Origin: Pseudomonadota bacterium
GTDB taxonomy: Bacteria > Pseudomonadota > Gammaproteobacteria > Steroidobacterales > Steroidobacteraceae
Assembly (NCBI GenBank): GCA_021820785.1
Contig: JAKADE010000035.1
Span: 1 to 13,504, forward strand
Direction of reading: 5' to 3'
DNA length: 13,504 bases
The notes beneath the pieces are model-generated. The model searched no databases. It was not told the DNA's origin and saw nothing but the letters and a program-made list of their open reading frames with translations. Positions 1 to 6,763 of the stretch are shown in pieces. Position 1 is the stretch's first letter; each line of letters opens with the position of its first letter. A program made the translations under genes and the position numbers.

Positions 1-259
1 GGAACCCATCGACCCCGTCGCTGCGGAACAGGCGTTCCAGCTCTCGATGCGGCACGCCAGGGGACAGTCGGCTCTCAGTCTCGAGTTACGGACTGCAATG
101 AGACTCGCGCGGTTGTGGTCCATCCAAGGAAAGTCCTCAAACGCCGCCGAACTGCTGGAGCGCGTGTATCGGCAATTTACGGAGGGATACCAGACAAAGG
201 ACCTGCAACTTGCGCGCGAACTCTTGGCGGAACTGGAGCGGCGTATCACCGCCAATTGA
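1..259 (+). CDS. C-terminal end of a regulator-type ATPase / TPR protein (5' truncated by window edge)
   Basis: The frame is open from base 2 to a TGA at 257-259, so about 85 C-terminal residues are visible and the start lies outside the window. The readable end is helical, with LELRTAMRLARLW followed by LLERVYRQFTEGYQTKDL and LARELLAEL. This pattern is typical of the C-terminal TPR tail of large bacterial 'predicted ATPase' regulators (adenylate-cyclase-like or winged-helix ATPases), where a line such as LELRAATSLARLW...LLAPVYGWFTEGFDT.DL closes the protein. The catalytic and DNA-binding parts are not visible, so no function beyond family membership can be claimed. It is followed by 124 nt without a gene and then by a SnoaL pseudogene on the same strand. 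In other genomes such regulators often sit beside small hydrolase genes, but the link here is inference. Confidence 0.6.
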   Translation, partial: EPIDPVAAEQAFQLSMRHARGQSALSLELRTAMRLARLWSIQGKSSNAAELLERVYRQFTEGYQTKDLQLARELLAELERRITAN

Positions 260-383
260 TAGGGCGGGCGGGCCGATCGTGGCCCAGCGGACCGATTACG
301 CCGCTTAACATCAAATGACCTGCCGCGCATAGCCGCCCCCTGCACGATCGCCTGGGGATCGAGCGAGGGAGGCGTGGTTTCAG

Positions 384-793
384 ATGTCACATTTCGAAGG
401 GCAGGGAGACCCCGTCGTCGGTGCGGCCGCAACTGACGAGGTCTGGGTGGGGATACCAGCACCCGTGGCAACATACACCCGAGCGACCAATCTCTCGAAT
501 TTCGACACATTTTCGTCCACGTTTGCCGAGGACGTTCTCGTCAACGACCAGCTTACGGACTATCGGGGCATGGAGCGCTCCCGGCCTCGGGCACCCGCGA
601 CGTCATCTGCGATCGACTGCCGCCCAGGGAGGATTAGCTTGTTCGGCATTGCGGGCACTCAATCGTAACCGCCCCCGCGGACGGATATCTCGGCGAGCGC
701 AGACTACCCGACTCTCTGGTCCTCGTGTCGCATTCCTTCTGCTTCGGCGACAGGATCCACCAGCTCGGCACTTTACGGGATCACTCAGGGATC
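384..793 (+). pseudogene. SnoaL/NTF2-like pseudogene (frameshift plus amber codon)
   Basis: This is a decayed paralogue of the intact gene at 2626-3033. It begins at ATG 384 behind a GAGGGAGG ribosome site (365-372). The first frame carries VATYTRATNLS, FAEDVLVNDQLTDY and then loses similarity. From 590 onward similarity resumes in another frame, with GTRDVICDRL, VRHCGHSIVT and LPDSLVLV, ending in LRDHSGI at 793. Between the shared GACTAT (558-563) and CGCGACGT blocks there are 32 nt here against 33 in the intact copy, so a 1-nt deletion explains the shift. A TAG at 635-637 interrupts the second frame. The terminal stop of the intact copy is also lost, so the frame runs on to 931 with unrelated residues. 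The alignment is otherwise free of gaps, so the pseudogene call is firm. The original function was presumably that of the intact copy. Confidence 0.85.
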
Positions 794-1178
794 GGGAAGA
801 GGACCTTTGGCCGTCTGGGATTTACCTGTGGCTACCCTTTGCCAACACCGACGGAGAGTTTCGGGCTCAGAGAGGCTATAAACGCCAGCCGCGTGCCACC
901 TGCCGAGCCGGACCGACAGTCTGGACATTGACCCCGCACGCAACGGCCGTCACTTGCCCAACGAAGCTTTATACGGCCTAACGGTTCGTAACTTCAGATC
1001 CAAGGAACTTCATGCCAGTCTCTGTCGCGCCGCTTCGAACGGCCGGTTGTCTGAGTGAACCCGCGGCGTGCCAATACCACATTGGCTGCGAGAGTCATCA
1101 GTGGTTCGGCGAGCGGCGAGACTTATGTTAAACATAGTGTTAGTACCATCTTTTCGAAACGCCAGAGGAGCAACTTAT
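794..1178 (+). other. Intergenic stretch upstream of the first hydrolase
   Basis: This 385-nt stretch has no recognisable gene. It contains the unrelated read-through tail of the SnoaL pseudogene (to 931). It also has a 39-codon ORF (1012-1131, ATG with AAGGA five bases upstream) whose product has four cysteines and resembles nothing I know; I do not call it a gene. The last 60 nt are more A/T-rich than their surroundings and carry a short dyad (1124-1136) and the ribosome site of the hydrolase. Confidence 0.5.
1124..1136. promoter_or_regulatory. 13-bp dyad, candidate operator of the hydrolase at 1179
   Basis: TATGTT-A-AACATA is a perfect inverted repeat with 6-bp arms and a one-base centre. 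It lies 42 bp upstream of the ATG at 1179, in a short A/T-rich patch. Size and symmetry fit a binding site for a dimeric TetR- or MarR-type repressor. No matching regulator gene is visible in the window, so the role is inference. Confidence 0.4.
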
Positions 1179-2003
1179 ATGCAAAGCGTGACTTACTTCA
1201 GAAAAGCATGTTGTGCCTTGGTTGTCGCTGTAAGCGCTCTCGGCATGTCGGTAATGTCAACGGATCCGGCGGCCGCCGCGCCGGCCAAAACGAGATTGGA
1301 CACCATTGTTCTAGTCCACGGTGCGTGGGCAGATTCTTCGAGTTGGGATGGCGTCATCTCAAGGCTGGAGGCGGACGGGTATGCAGTCGTTGTGGCCGCC
1401 AATCCACTTCGTTCTCTCGAGGGAGACTCGAACTACGTTGCTGGCATCGTCAAAAACATAAAAAGGCCGGTGATCCTGGTAGGCCACTCCTACGGAGGCG
1501 CAGTGATCACCAACGCTGCGACAGGCGCTGAGAACGTCGTCGCCCTGGTTTATGTGGCGGCCTTTGCTCCGGACGATGGTGAGAGCGCTTTCTCTCTTAC
1601 GGCAAAATTTCCGGGCAGCCTTCTCTCCGGCGCTTTGGCTCCGCCGGTCACCTTGGCGGACGGCACCCATGATCTTTATGTCCGGCAGGATAAATTCAGG
1701 TCCGTATTCGCGGCCGATGTTCCGAAGAAGGAGGCCGCGCTCCTGGCGGCAACACAGCGCCCCGTCACCGACGCGGCCGCCGCGGGAGCTTCCGGTCCGC
1801 CGGCATGGATGACTATTCCCGCATGGTTCGTCTATGGCAGCGCCGACAAGGTCATCCCGCCGGCTCTACACGCCTTTATGGCGCAGCGTGCGGGGGCGAA
1901 GGAGACCGTTGTCGTGAGGGGTGCGTCCCACATGGTGATGGTCTCGCACCCGTCAGTAGTAGCCAAGGTCATCGAAAGGGCTGCGGCGGCGACTTCGATG
2001 TAA
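1179..2003 (+). CDS. Exported alpha/beta-fold hydrolase (SABP2/hydroxynitrile-lyase-like family)
   Basis: The protein has 274 aa. The start at ATG 1179 is chosen for the GAGGAG ribosome site (1165-1170) eight bases upstream; the frame is open to 1068 but that extension has no such site. Residues 1-33 form a signal peptide: basic start, hydrophobic ALVVAVSALGMSV, then an Ala-rich end. The fold signature follows: oxyanion motif HGAW (47-50), nucleophile elbow GHSYGG with Ser104, acid YGSADK with Asp223, and catalytic HM with His251. These match the triad order of the plant SABP2/methylesterase/hydroxynitrile-lyase group and its bacterial homologues. It likely hydrolyses an ester or a similar small substrate outside the cytoplasm; the substrate is unknown. 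It is paralogous to the gene at 4426. A perfect 9-bp hairpin follows 24 nt after the stop, so it is probably transcribed alone. Confidence 0.85.
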   Translation: MQSVTYFRKACCALVVAVSALGMSVMSTDPAAAAPAKTRLDTIVLVHGAWADSSSWDGVISRLEADGYAVVVAANPLRSLEGDSNYVAGIVKNIKRPVILVGHSYGGAVITNAATGAENVVALVYVAAFAPDDGESAFSLTAKFPGSLLSGALAPPVTLADGTHDLYVRQDKFRSVFAADVPKKEAALLAATQRPVTDAAAAGASGPPAWMTIPAWFVYGSADKVIPPALHAFMAQRAGAKETVVVRGASHMVMVSHPSVVAKVIERAAAATSM

Positions 2004-2026
2004 GACGCCGCGACCCCGAACTACAC

Positions 2027-2058
2027 GCCCCTGGCAGTACGCCCGACTGGCCAGGGGC
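2027..2058 (+). terminator. Hairpin after the hydrolase gene, possible terminator
   Basis: GCCCCTGGC (2027-2035) and GCCAGGGGC (2050-2058) form a perfect 9-bp stem with a 14-nt loop, starting 24 nt after the TAA at 2003. No T-run follows, so it is not a classical intrinsic terminator. It could stop transcription weakly or protect the mRNA 3' end. Confidence 0.45.
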
Positions 2059-2100
2059 CTGGTCCAGCCGGATTCGCGGTGCAGTTCTCAAAGGAAGAGC

Positions 2101-2292
2101 GTCCATGTTGCTCAATACGTGCATCTCCCGCATCCGCGTCTCCGAGCAGGGCTGTTGCAGCTTGCAGCCGGCGGAATTACGGCCGGCACCGAGCTCAACG
2201 AGCCGGCTCAATTCAGCCGAAACATCGCTGCGAGGATCGCCGAGCTCATCGGGTACTTCCTCGTGACCGCACCGCACAGAAACCCGCGTCGA
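2101..2292 (+). pseudogene. Remnant of a class II fumarase / aspartase-superfamily gene
   Basis: In the frame of base 2101 a stretch of about 64 codons ends at TGA 2293-2295. It reads LLQLAAGG, ITAGTELNEPAQF, IAARIAELIG and LVTAP. This aligns without gaps to the conserved internal block of class II fumarate hydratases, ELALGGTAVGTGLN followed by F...VA..LAELTG.PFVTAPN. Sequence on both sides of the block cannot be aligned, and no start codon with a ribosome site precedes it. A complete fumarase needs about 460 aa, so this is a fragment. It shows that a metabolic gene once lay here or was carried in. I call the superfamily with moderate confidence and cannot separate fumarase from aspartase. 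Confidence 0.5.
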
Positions 2293-2295
2293 TGA

Positions 2296-2625
2296 TATCG
2301 CCGGTCCGCACAAGCTGGTGGGAGACGGTGTGGCTGGCAGCTGAGACTTTCGGGATGCAGCGTAAATTCCGGGCGCACTCTTGGAATCTGCAGCTTGCCG
2401 GAAAGGATCTCCTGGAGACCCGCTAGGGGCGAATTGGGCAGGGATTCCCGATCGCGGACTGGATGCTCGCAGATCAGATCCTGGCGGAAATCGGGTTGCG
2501 CGTCACCGTTCTCGATACGCGCGCGGAGGGGGCGGACCCGGCGATAACGGCATTTAACGCCAGGTAACGCGCGCGCCATACCCGGTTCGGGCAAGAATTC
2601 GGCAGGGCTCAACGAGGACAGGTCA
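2296..2625 (+). other. Unclassified degraded stretch before the SnoaL-like gene
   Basis: No intact gene is present. One frame (stop at 2424-2426, open again from 2427) carries a protein-like piece with DWMLADQILAEIGL and VTVLDTRAEG before TAA at about 2568-2570. It lacks a start with a ribosome site and I do not recognise the family. It may be more debris of the same kind as the fumarase remnant. The last 15 nt hold the ribosome site of the next gene (GAGG at 2614-2617). Confidence 0.4.
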
Positions 2626-3033
2626 GTGGCTGACGAGCAGCGAGACTCCGCGGTGCGTCCGGCTGCCGATGATGAGATGGTCGCCGGTCTCCCGCCACCG
2701 GTGGCCGCCTACATTCGGGCAGGTAACCTTTGCGATATCGACGCGCTGCTGGAGACGTTCGCTGATGACGCCCTGGTCAACGATCAGCTTGTTGACTATT
2801 GGGGCAAGGCTGCGATCGCCGCTTGGGCGGCCCGCGACGTGATCGGCGAGCGGTTGACGCTGAAGGTCGTCAAAACGGTACGGCACTACGGGCATTCAAT
2901 CGTGACGACCCATGTAGACGGGTTGTTCGACAAGCGCGGGCTACCGAACCCTCTTGTCCTCGTCTTATATTTCTCGTCCTGCGGCGACAAAATCGTTCAG
3001 CTCATCATTTTGCGCAATCAATCCGGCATCTGA
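2626..3033 (+). CDS. SnoaL-like / NTF2-fold protein
   Basis: The protein has 135 aa with a GTG start at 2626, chosen because GAGG lies eight bases upstream and because the pseudogene copy at 384 begins at the same point of the alignment. The layout is that of a small SnoaL/NTF2-like cone: an N-terminal helix with PPVAAYIRAGN (24-34), a helix-turn with LLETFADDALVNDQ (41-54), then strands with VVKTVRHYGHSIVTTH (81-96) and LVLVLYFSSCGDKIVQL (110-126). The length is normal for single-domain members. Members act as small-molecule isomerases, hydrolases or dehydratases, or as non-catalytic binding proteins; no catalytic set can be assigned from sequence. There is no signal peptide, so it should be cytoplasmic. 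It precedes a haloperoxidase-type hydrolase by about 0.5 kb, as the decayed copy precedes another hydrolase. Confidence 0.75.
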   Translation: MADEQRDSAVRPAADDEMVAGLPPPVAAYIRAGNLCDIDALLETFADDALVNDQLVDYWGKAAIAAWAARDVIGERLTLKVVKTVRHYGHSIVTTHVDGLFDKRGLPNPLVLVLYFSSCGDKIVQLIILRNQSGI

Positions 3034-3345
3034 TGCGAGTGCCGTAAGTGTTTTGAAGGCCCATTGCGCAGTTCAGGAACATGGCGCCACGGTGTACGTC
3101 AAACAGGTGCGGTTGCTTCGGTCGCACTACCGCACGCTCGATCATCTGGGCTGCTCGGTTTACAGCACTTTGCGCTGTCTTACGCGTCTTGACATGCAAC
3201 CAGATCGCCGTCGTGTGATCCTCTGCCGTGCCGATCCGAGCGAACAGTCTTCTCAGAGCATCCGGAGGAGGACATGAGCGAGCGCAACTAAACGTCTCGT
3301 CACGATACGACGCGGGAGTCAGCGCCATCGACCGCACTCACACGT
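3034..3345 (+). other. Intergenic stretch with promoter-like element and five-codon ORF
   Basis: This 312-nt stretch has no recognised gene. It contains a perfect TTGACA hexamer at 3189-3194. Further on, a very strong ribosome site GGAGGAGGA (3263-3271) is followed by ATG 3274 and a stop after five codons (MSERN, TAA at 3289-3291). Nothing similar to the hydrolases continues in any frame until the Tat leader at 3367. Confidence 0.5.
3189..3219 (+). promoter_or_regulatory. Candidate sigma-70 promoter upstream of the haloperoxidase-type gene
   Basis: A perfect -35 hexamer TTGACA (3189-3194) is followed, after 19 bp, by TGTGAT (3214-3219), which matches the -10 consensus at four of six positions. 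The spacer is longer than ideal. Transcription from here would read the five-codon ORF at 3274 and then the hydrolase gene. Confidence 0.3.
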
Positions 3346-3366
3346 TTGGCCCGAAAAGGCATAGGT

Positions 3367-3528
3367 ATGCGGGCCACTACCGGCCCACGTTACGCCGCCG
3401 GCGTTTCCCGTCGCGACGTAATGACCGGTAGCGCCGCGGTTGCCGCAGCCAGTGTTTTACCCGCACGCCTCGCCGGACGGGCGAGCGCGAGAACTTCAAC
3501 TTATCACCGAGGCAGAGGAACGAACGCC
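3367..3528 (+). other. In-frame Tat signal-peptide leader upstream of the haloperoxidase-type hydrolase
   Basis: The reading frame of the hydrolase at 3529 stays open upstream to TTG 3346 and ATG 3367. From ATG 3367 it encodes a textbook twin-arginine signal: VSRRDVM, a hydrophobic Ala/Val/Leu run, then AGRASA as a plausible cleavage end. About 22 further residues ([12 protein letters not shown]) link it to the hydrolase methionine. Only a weak AAGG (about 3355-3358) precedes ATG 3367, whereas AGAGGA precedes ATG 3529. Either this is the true N-terminus of an exported enzyme, an alternative start giving an exported form, or the remnant of another Tat gene joined in frame. Many haloperoxidase-type hydrolases do carry Tat leaders, so it is not likely to be chance. 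Confidence 0.6.
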
Positions 3529-4353
3529 ATGAGCACGATCACCACCAAAGACGATGTCCATATCTTCTACAAGGATTGGGGACACGGTCAGCCTATTGTC
3601 TTTCATCATGGCTGGCCGCTGAGCTCCGATGATTGGGATGCGCAGATGCTGTTCTTCCTTCAGCACGGCTATCGGGTAATCGGGATCGACCGACGCGGGC
3701 ATGGGCGCTCGAGCCAGGTGTCGGATGGACACGATATGGACCACTACGCGGCCGACGCAGCGGCGGTGGTGGATCACCTGGCCCTTCGAAACGCAGTACA
3801 TATCGGCCATTCGACCGGCGGCGGTGAAGTGGCGCGCTACGTCGCGCGGTACGGCAAAGGGCGTGTCGCCAAGGCAGTGCTGATTTCCGCCGTCACACCG
3901 CTTATGCTGAAGACTCCCGGGAATCCTGACGGCCTCCCCATCGAGGCATTCGACGGGCTGCGCGCGGGCCTGGCGGCCAACCGGGCGCAATTCTACCGCG
4001 ACGTTCCGGCCGGTCCGTTCTACGGTTTCAATCGTCCGGGGGCGAAGCCGCTCGAAGGAGTGATTCAGAACTGGTGGCGCCAGGGCATGATGGGCGGCGC
4101 GAAGGCCCAATACGATGGCATCAAGGCGTTCTCGGAGACCGACCTCACCGAAGACCTCAAGAGCATCGAAGTGCCGACGCTCGTGTTGCAAGGCGACGAC
4201 GACCAGATCGTCCCCTACAGGGACGCAGCGCTGCCGTCGGCGAATCTCCTGAGGAACAGCACGCTGAAGATTTATCCCGGTTTTCCCCACGGCATGATGA
4301 CCACACACGCCGATGTAATTAACCAGGACCTCCTCGCGTTCATCCGCGCCTGA
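3529..4353 (+). CDS. Cofactor-free (non-heme) chloroperoxidase / arylesterase-type alpha/beta hydrolase
   Basis: The protein has 274 aa from ATG 3529, the start that matches the usual family N-terminus ([19 protein letters not shown]) and has AGAGGA ten bases upstream. Oxyanion motif HHGWPL lies at 26-31, nucleophile elbow GHSTGG with Ser95, acid in GDDDQIVP with Asp225, and catalytic GFPHGM with His254. These match the triad of Pseudomonas fluorescens esterase and Streptomyces cofactor-free haloperoxidases (271-278 aa). Such enzymes hydrolyse aryl or small esters and, with acetate and H2O2, form peracids that halogenate in vitro; the natural role is usually ester hydrolysis. All catalytic residues are present. 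The frame extends upstream through a Tat signal (3367), so an exported form is possible. The Tat-type hydrolase gene at 4426 follows after 72 nt and may be co-transcribed. A detached copy of its C-terminal codons lies at 5524-5568. Confidence 0.88.
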   Translation: MSTITTKDDVHIFYKDWGHGQPIVFHHGWPLSSDDWDAQMLFFLQHGYRVIGIDRRGHGRSSQVSDGHDMDHYAADAAAVVDHLALRNAVHIGHSTGGGEVARYVARYGKGRVAKAVLISAVTPLMLKTPGNPDGLPIEAFDGLRAGLAANRAQFYRDVPAGPFYGFNRPGAKPLEGVIQNWWRQGMMGGAKAQYDGIKAFSETDLTEDLKSIEVPTLVLQGDDDQIVPYRDAALPSANLLRNSTLKIYPGFPHGMMTTHADVINQDLLAFIRA

Positions 4354-4370
4354 GGCTGCAATGATGGTGG

Positions 4371-4393
4371 GTTCCCCCTGTCCCGGGGGGGCT
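4371..4393 (+). terminator. Weak G/C hairpin between two hydrolase genes
   Basis: GTTCCCCC and the following GGGGGGGC run can pair into an imperfect stem (two G-T pairs) 18 nt after the stop of the haloperoxidase-type gene. There is no T-run. It may be only a low-complexity G/C stretch, and read-through into the next gene is plausible. Confidence 0.2.
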
Positions 4394-4425
4394 CACTCGT
4401 CCGCAGGCGCATCGCCAAGGGGATC

Positions 4426-5199
4426 ATGATGATGAACAGGCGTACCTTCTCTGCCACCGCAATCGCCGTTGTTGCCGCTTCGCTGGTTTCCACCCGCGGC
4501 GTTGCGGCAATGTTCGCCCTGCCAAAGGTGCGTAACGTCGTCCTGGTGCATGGGTTGTTTGCCGACGGATCATGCTGGTCCGAAGTGATCGCGCGTCTGC
4601 AAGAGACGGCGCTCAATGTTACGGCTGTGCAAAATCCGCTGACGACGTTACCGGAGTCAGTTTCCTCGGTAGAGCGTGTGCTCGATCGGCAGGATGGCCC
4701 GACGGTTCTCGTCGGGCATTCCTTTGCCGGCATGATCATCACTGAGGTAGGCGTGCATCCCAAAGTCTCGTCCCTTGTCTATGTGGCAGCACGAGCACCG
4801 GATGCGGGTGAGGACTACGCCGCCCTGGCCAAGACCTTTCCAACGCCACCAGCGTCTTTGGGCATCGTCTTCGACGGTGACGAAGGGCGCCTTACCGAGG
4901 TTGCCTTCCTGCGCGATTTTGCCGGCGACCTGCCGACAGCCAAGGCCAAGGTGCTTTTCGCGGTGCAGGAGTCGTTCCAGAAGGCACTGCTCACCGGCAG
5001 GACCACGCGGGCAGCGTGGCGTTCGAAGCCGAGCTTCTATGCCGTCTCCACGGAAGATCGCACGATCAATCCGGATCTGGAGCGTTTCATGGCCAAGCGA
5101 ATGGGCGCAAAGACGATCGAAGTCGAATCAAGCCATCTGTCGCTTATTTCCCATCCTGAGGAAATAACGAAGCTGATCCTCGAAGCCGCCGGATACTAA
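4426..5199 (+). CDS. Tat-exported alpha/beta-fold hydrolase
   Basis: The protein has 257 aa. Three ATGs in a row (4426, 4429, 4432) follow AAGGGGA (4417-4423); spacing favours 4429 or 4432 for initiation, but the frame is the same. The N-terminus has a Tat motif, NRRTFSA (4-10), then a hydrophobic run to about residue 28 ending in GVAA. The hydrolase fold shows HGLF (42-45) at the oxyanion position, GHSFAG with nucleophile Ser99, acid STEDRT with Asp211 and SSHLSL with His237. It belongs to the same SABP2/methylesterase-like group as the gene at 1179, sharing NPL, LVGHS, LVYVAA.APD.GE and the C-terminal HP motif. The product is probably a periplasmic or exported esterase; the substrate is unknown. 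It lies 72 nt behind the haloperoxidase-type gene and is followed 40 nt later by a katG remnant. Confidence 0.85.
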   Translation: MMMNRRTFSATAIAVVAASLVSTRGVAAMFALPKVRNVVLVHGLFADGSCWSEVIARLQETALNVTAVQNPLTTLPESVSSVERVLDRQDGPTVLVGHSFAGMIITEVGVHPKVSSLVYVAARAPDAGEDYAALAKTFPTPPASLGIVFDGDEGRLTEVAFLRDFAGDLPTAKAKVLFAVQESFQKALLTGRTTRAAWRSKPSFYAVSTEDRTINPDLERFMAKRMGAKTIEVESSHLSLISHPEEITKLILEAAGY

Positions 5200-5241
5200 A
5201 GCCCAACGGGTCGCGCATCACTCGAATGTTTAGGCCGCCTC

Positions 5242-5588
<347 letters not shown>

Positions 5589-5621
5589 TGATGGAACGGT
5601 TCGAGCTCAGACTTAGGTGTC

Positions 5622-6035
5622 GTGTGCGACGAGTTCCTGGGCTTTGCGGTGAGCGCGCACTGCGGCCACGGCCGCAAGCAGGGCGTCGATCCGCGGCTCT
5701 GGACCATTGTCACGGTGAAGCAGGAGGCCCTCTCCGTCAGCGTGACTCTGCGGTACGTGGCGCCCACCGGCGATCAGGGGCTGGTGCGCCAGCGGCTGTT
5801 CGGCATCGCCTGCGGCTACGCCGACTGTAATGGCCCCGCGGCCCGAGCATCAAATGGGGCAACCGGGTGCGCCACCATTAACATCCACTGTGGGCCGCGG
5901 AAGTCCATTGCCAGCCAAGCACAAGTGGTACCGAATTCAGTACATCGACGGTTCCACACTGGCGAAATTCCGCGCGGAATCAAGGAGATGGAGTGCGAGC
6001 TCGAGTCTCGCTTCCCACTCCAAAATTCTCTTTGA
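5622..6035 (+). CDS. Uncharacterised ORF, doubtful gene
   Basis: A 137-codon ORF starts at GTG 5622 and is open back to a stop at 5589-5591. The first 70 or so codons look coding: strong G/C third positions and a balanced composition with AHCGHGRKQ, LWTIVTVKQEALSVSVTLRYV and LFGIACGYADC. After about 5840 codon use becomes mixed and the residues look random. There is no clear ribosome site. I do not recognise a family. It may be the truncated end of a gene whose 5' part was lost in the deletion that also removed katG, or a chance ORF. Confidence 0.25.
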   Translation: MCDEFLGFAVSAHCGHGRKQGVDPRLWTIVTVKQEALSVSVTLRYVAPTGDQGLVRQRLFGIACGYADCNGPAARASNGATGCATINIHCGPRKSIASQAQVVPNSVHRRFHTGEIPRGIKEMECELESRFPLQNSL

Positions 6036-6763
6036 GACAGACACTGACGCGGCGAGGTCGTTTCCCGTCAGGAAACTCTCAGGATATATTTCCTGGGACT
6101 CAGCCAGTGCTGTCACCTGATCGACGGCAACCAATTCTCTGAACGATGAAGCGAACGAGGACGGGAGCAACCCCGGCTGTTCACATCACCGCGCAGCGGG
6201 ACGTCCGCCGGTCAAAGATGATCCGACCCGGGACGTGCGTCGATTCGCGGGGCGCTATCCAATATCAGTCAGCTGATGTGCCACTACCGCCGGGCAGGCC
6301 GGACGCGACGAGCGGATCCGAGACGCCGTTCGGTGTGGCTGCGCGAGGCCCGTCCGAGCGCTGGGAGCGCGAACCGGATGGAAGGTCGTTCGCGACCGAG
6401 ACTCTGCGTGTGTTGTCAGGAACAGCCGAGCGCTGCGTCAAGTCTGGGCGCCAAGGAGTTCCCGGGCCTTCCGGTGCCGGATCTGGCCATCCAGATGTTC
6501 ATCGCCGCGTCCGGCCGTGCTGAGCGCGATGCGAAGTGGGACGCGGCGGGACGCCGAGCGCCTCCGGTGCTCAGACGGTCCCGGGTCCGCAGGGTCAACC
6601 GAGCCGAAGTGCCGTGTCGCTCGGAACGCCGCACGCCGCCGAAGGCGTGCGGCGGGCGTGCCTGTGCGTCGCCGAATGCCTCTGTGCGCAGCCGCCTTCG
6701 CGCCGCCATGCGAGCGTCGGCGCAACTGCCGCGAATCATGCGAGTTACGCCGTGGCGTTCGCG
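6036..6763. other. Stretch without recognisable genes
   Basis: Several ORFs of 60-180 codons overlap in all frames, but none has a ribosome site plus a family pattern, and their products are Arg/Pro/Ala-rich as expected for chance ORFs in GC-rich DNA. One minus-strand 77-codon ORF (5937-6170) has a protein-like composition but no known relative that I can name. The only structured element is the hairpin at 6627-6654. Confidence 0.5.
6627..6654 (-). terminator. Perfect 11-bp G/C hairpin downstream of urcA
   Basis: CGCCGCACGCC (6627-6637) and GGCGTGCGGCG (6644-6654) are exact reverse complements around a six-base loop, which reads TTCGGC on the minus strand, resembling the stable UUCG loop class. 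It lies about 110 nt beyond the stop of the minus-strand urcA gene. No T-run follows on either strand, so it may be a factor-dependent terminator, an mRNA-stabilising hairpin or one copy of a REP-like element. Confidence 0.5.

Noticed and set aside
1012..1131. 39-codon ORF with an AAGGA before its ATG
   Set aside because: The product has no recognisable pattern and the end runs into the dyad upstream of the hydrolase. The evidence is too thin for a gene call.
3496..4308. 270-codon minus-strand ORF
   Set aside because: It is antisense to the haloperoxidase-type hydrolase, with no ribosome site and no recognisable pattern.
5937..6170. 77-codon minus-strand ORF with protein-like composition
   Set aside because: No ribosome site, no family and no supporting neighbour. 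Codon use is mixed, unlike the confident genes.
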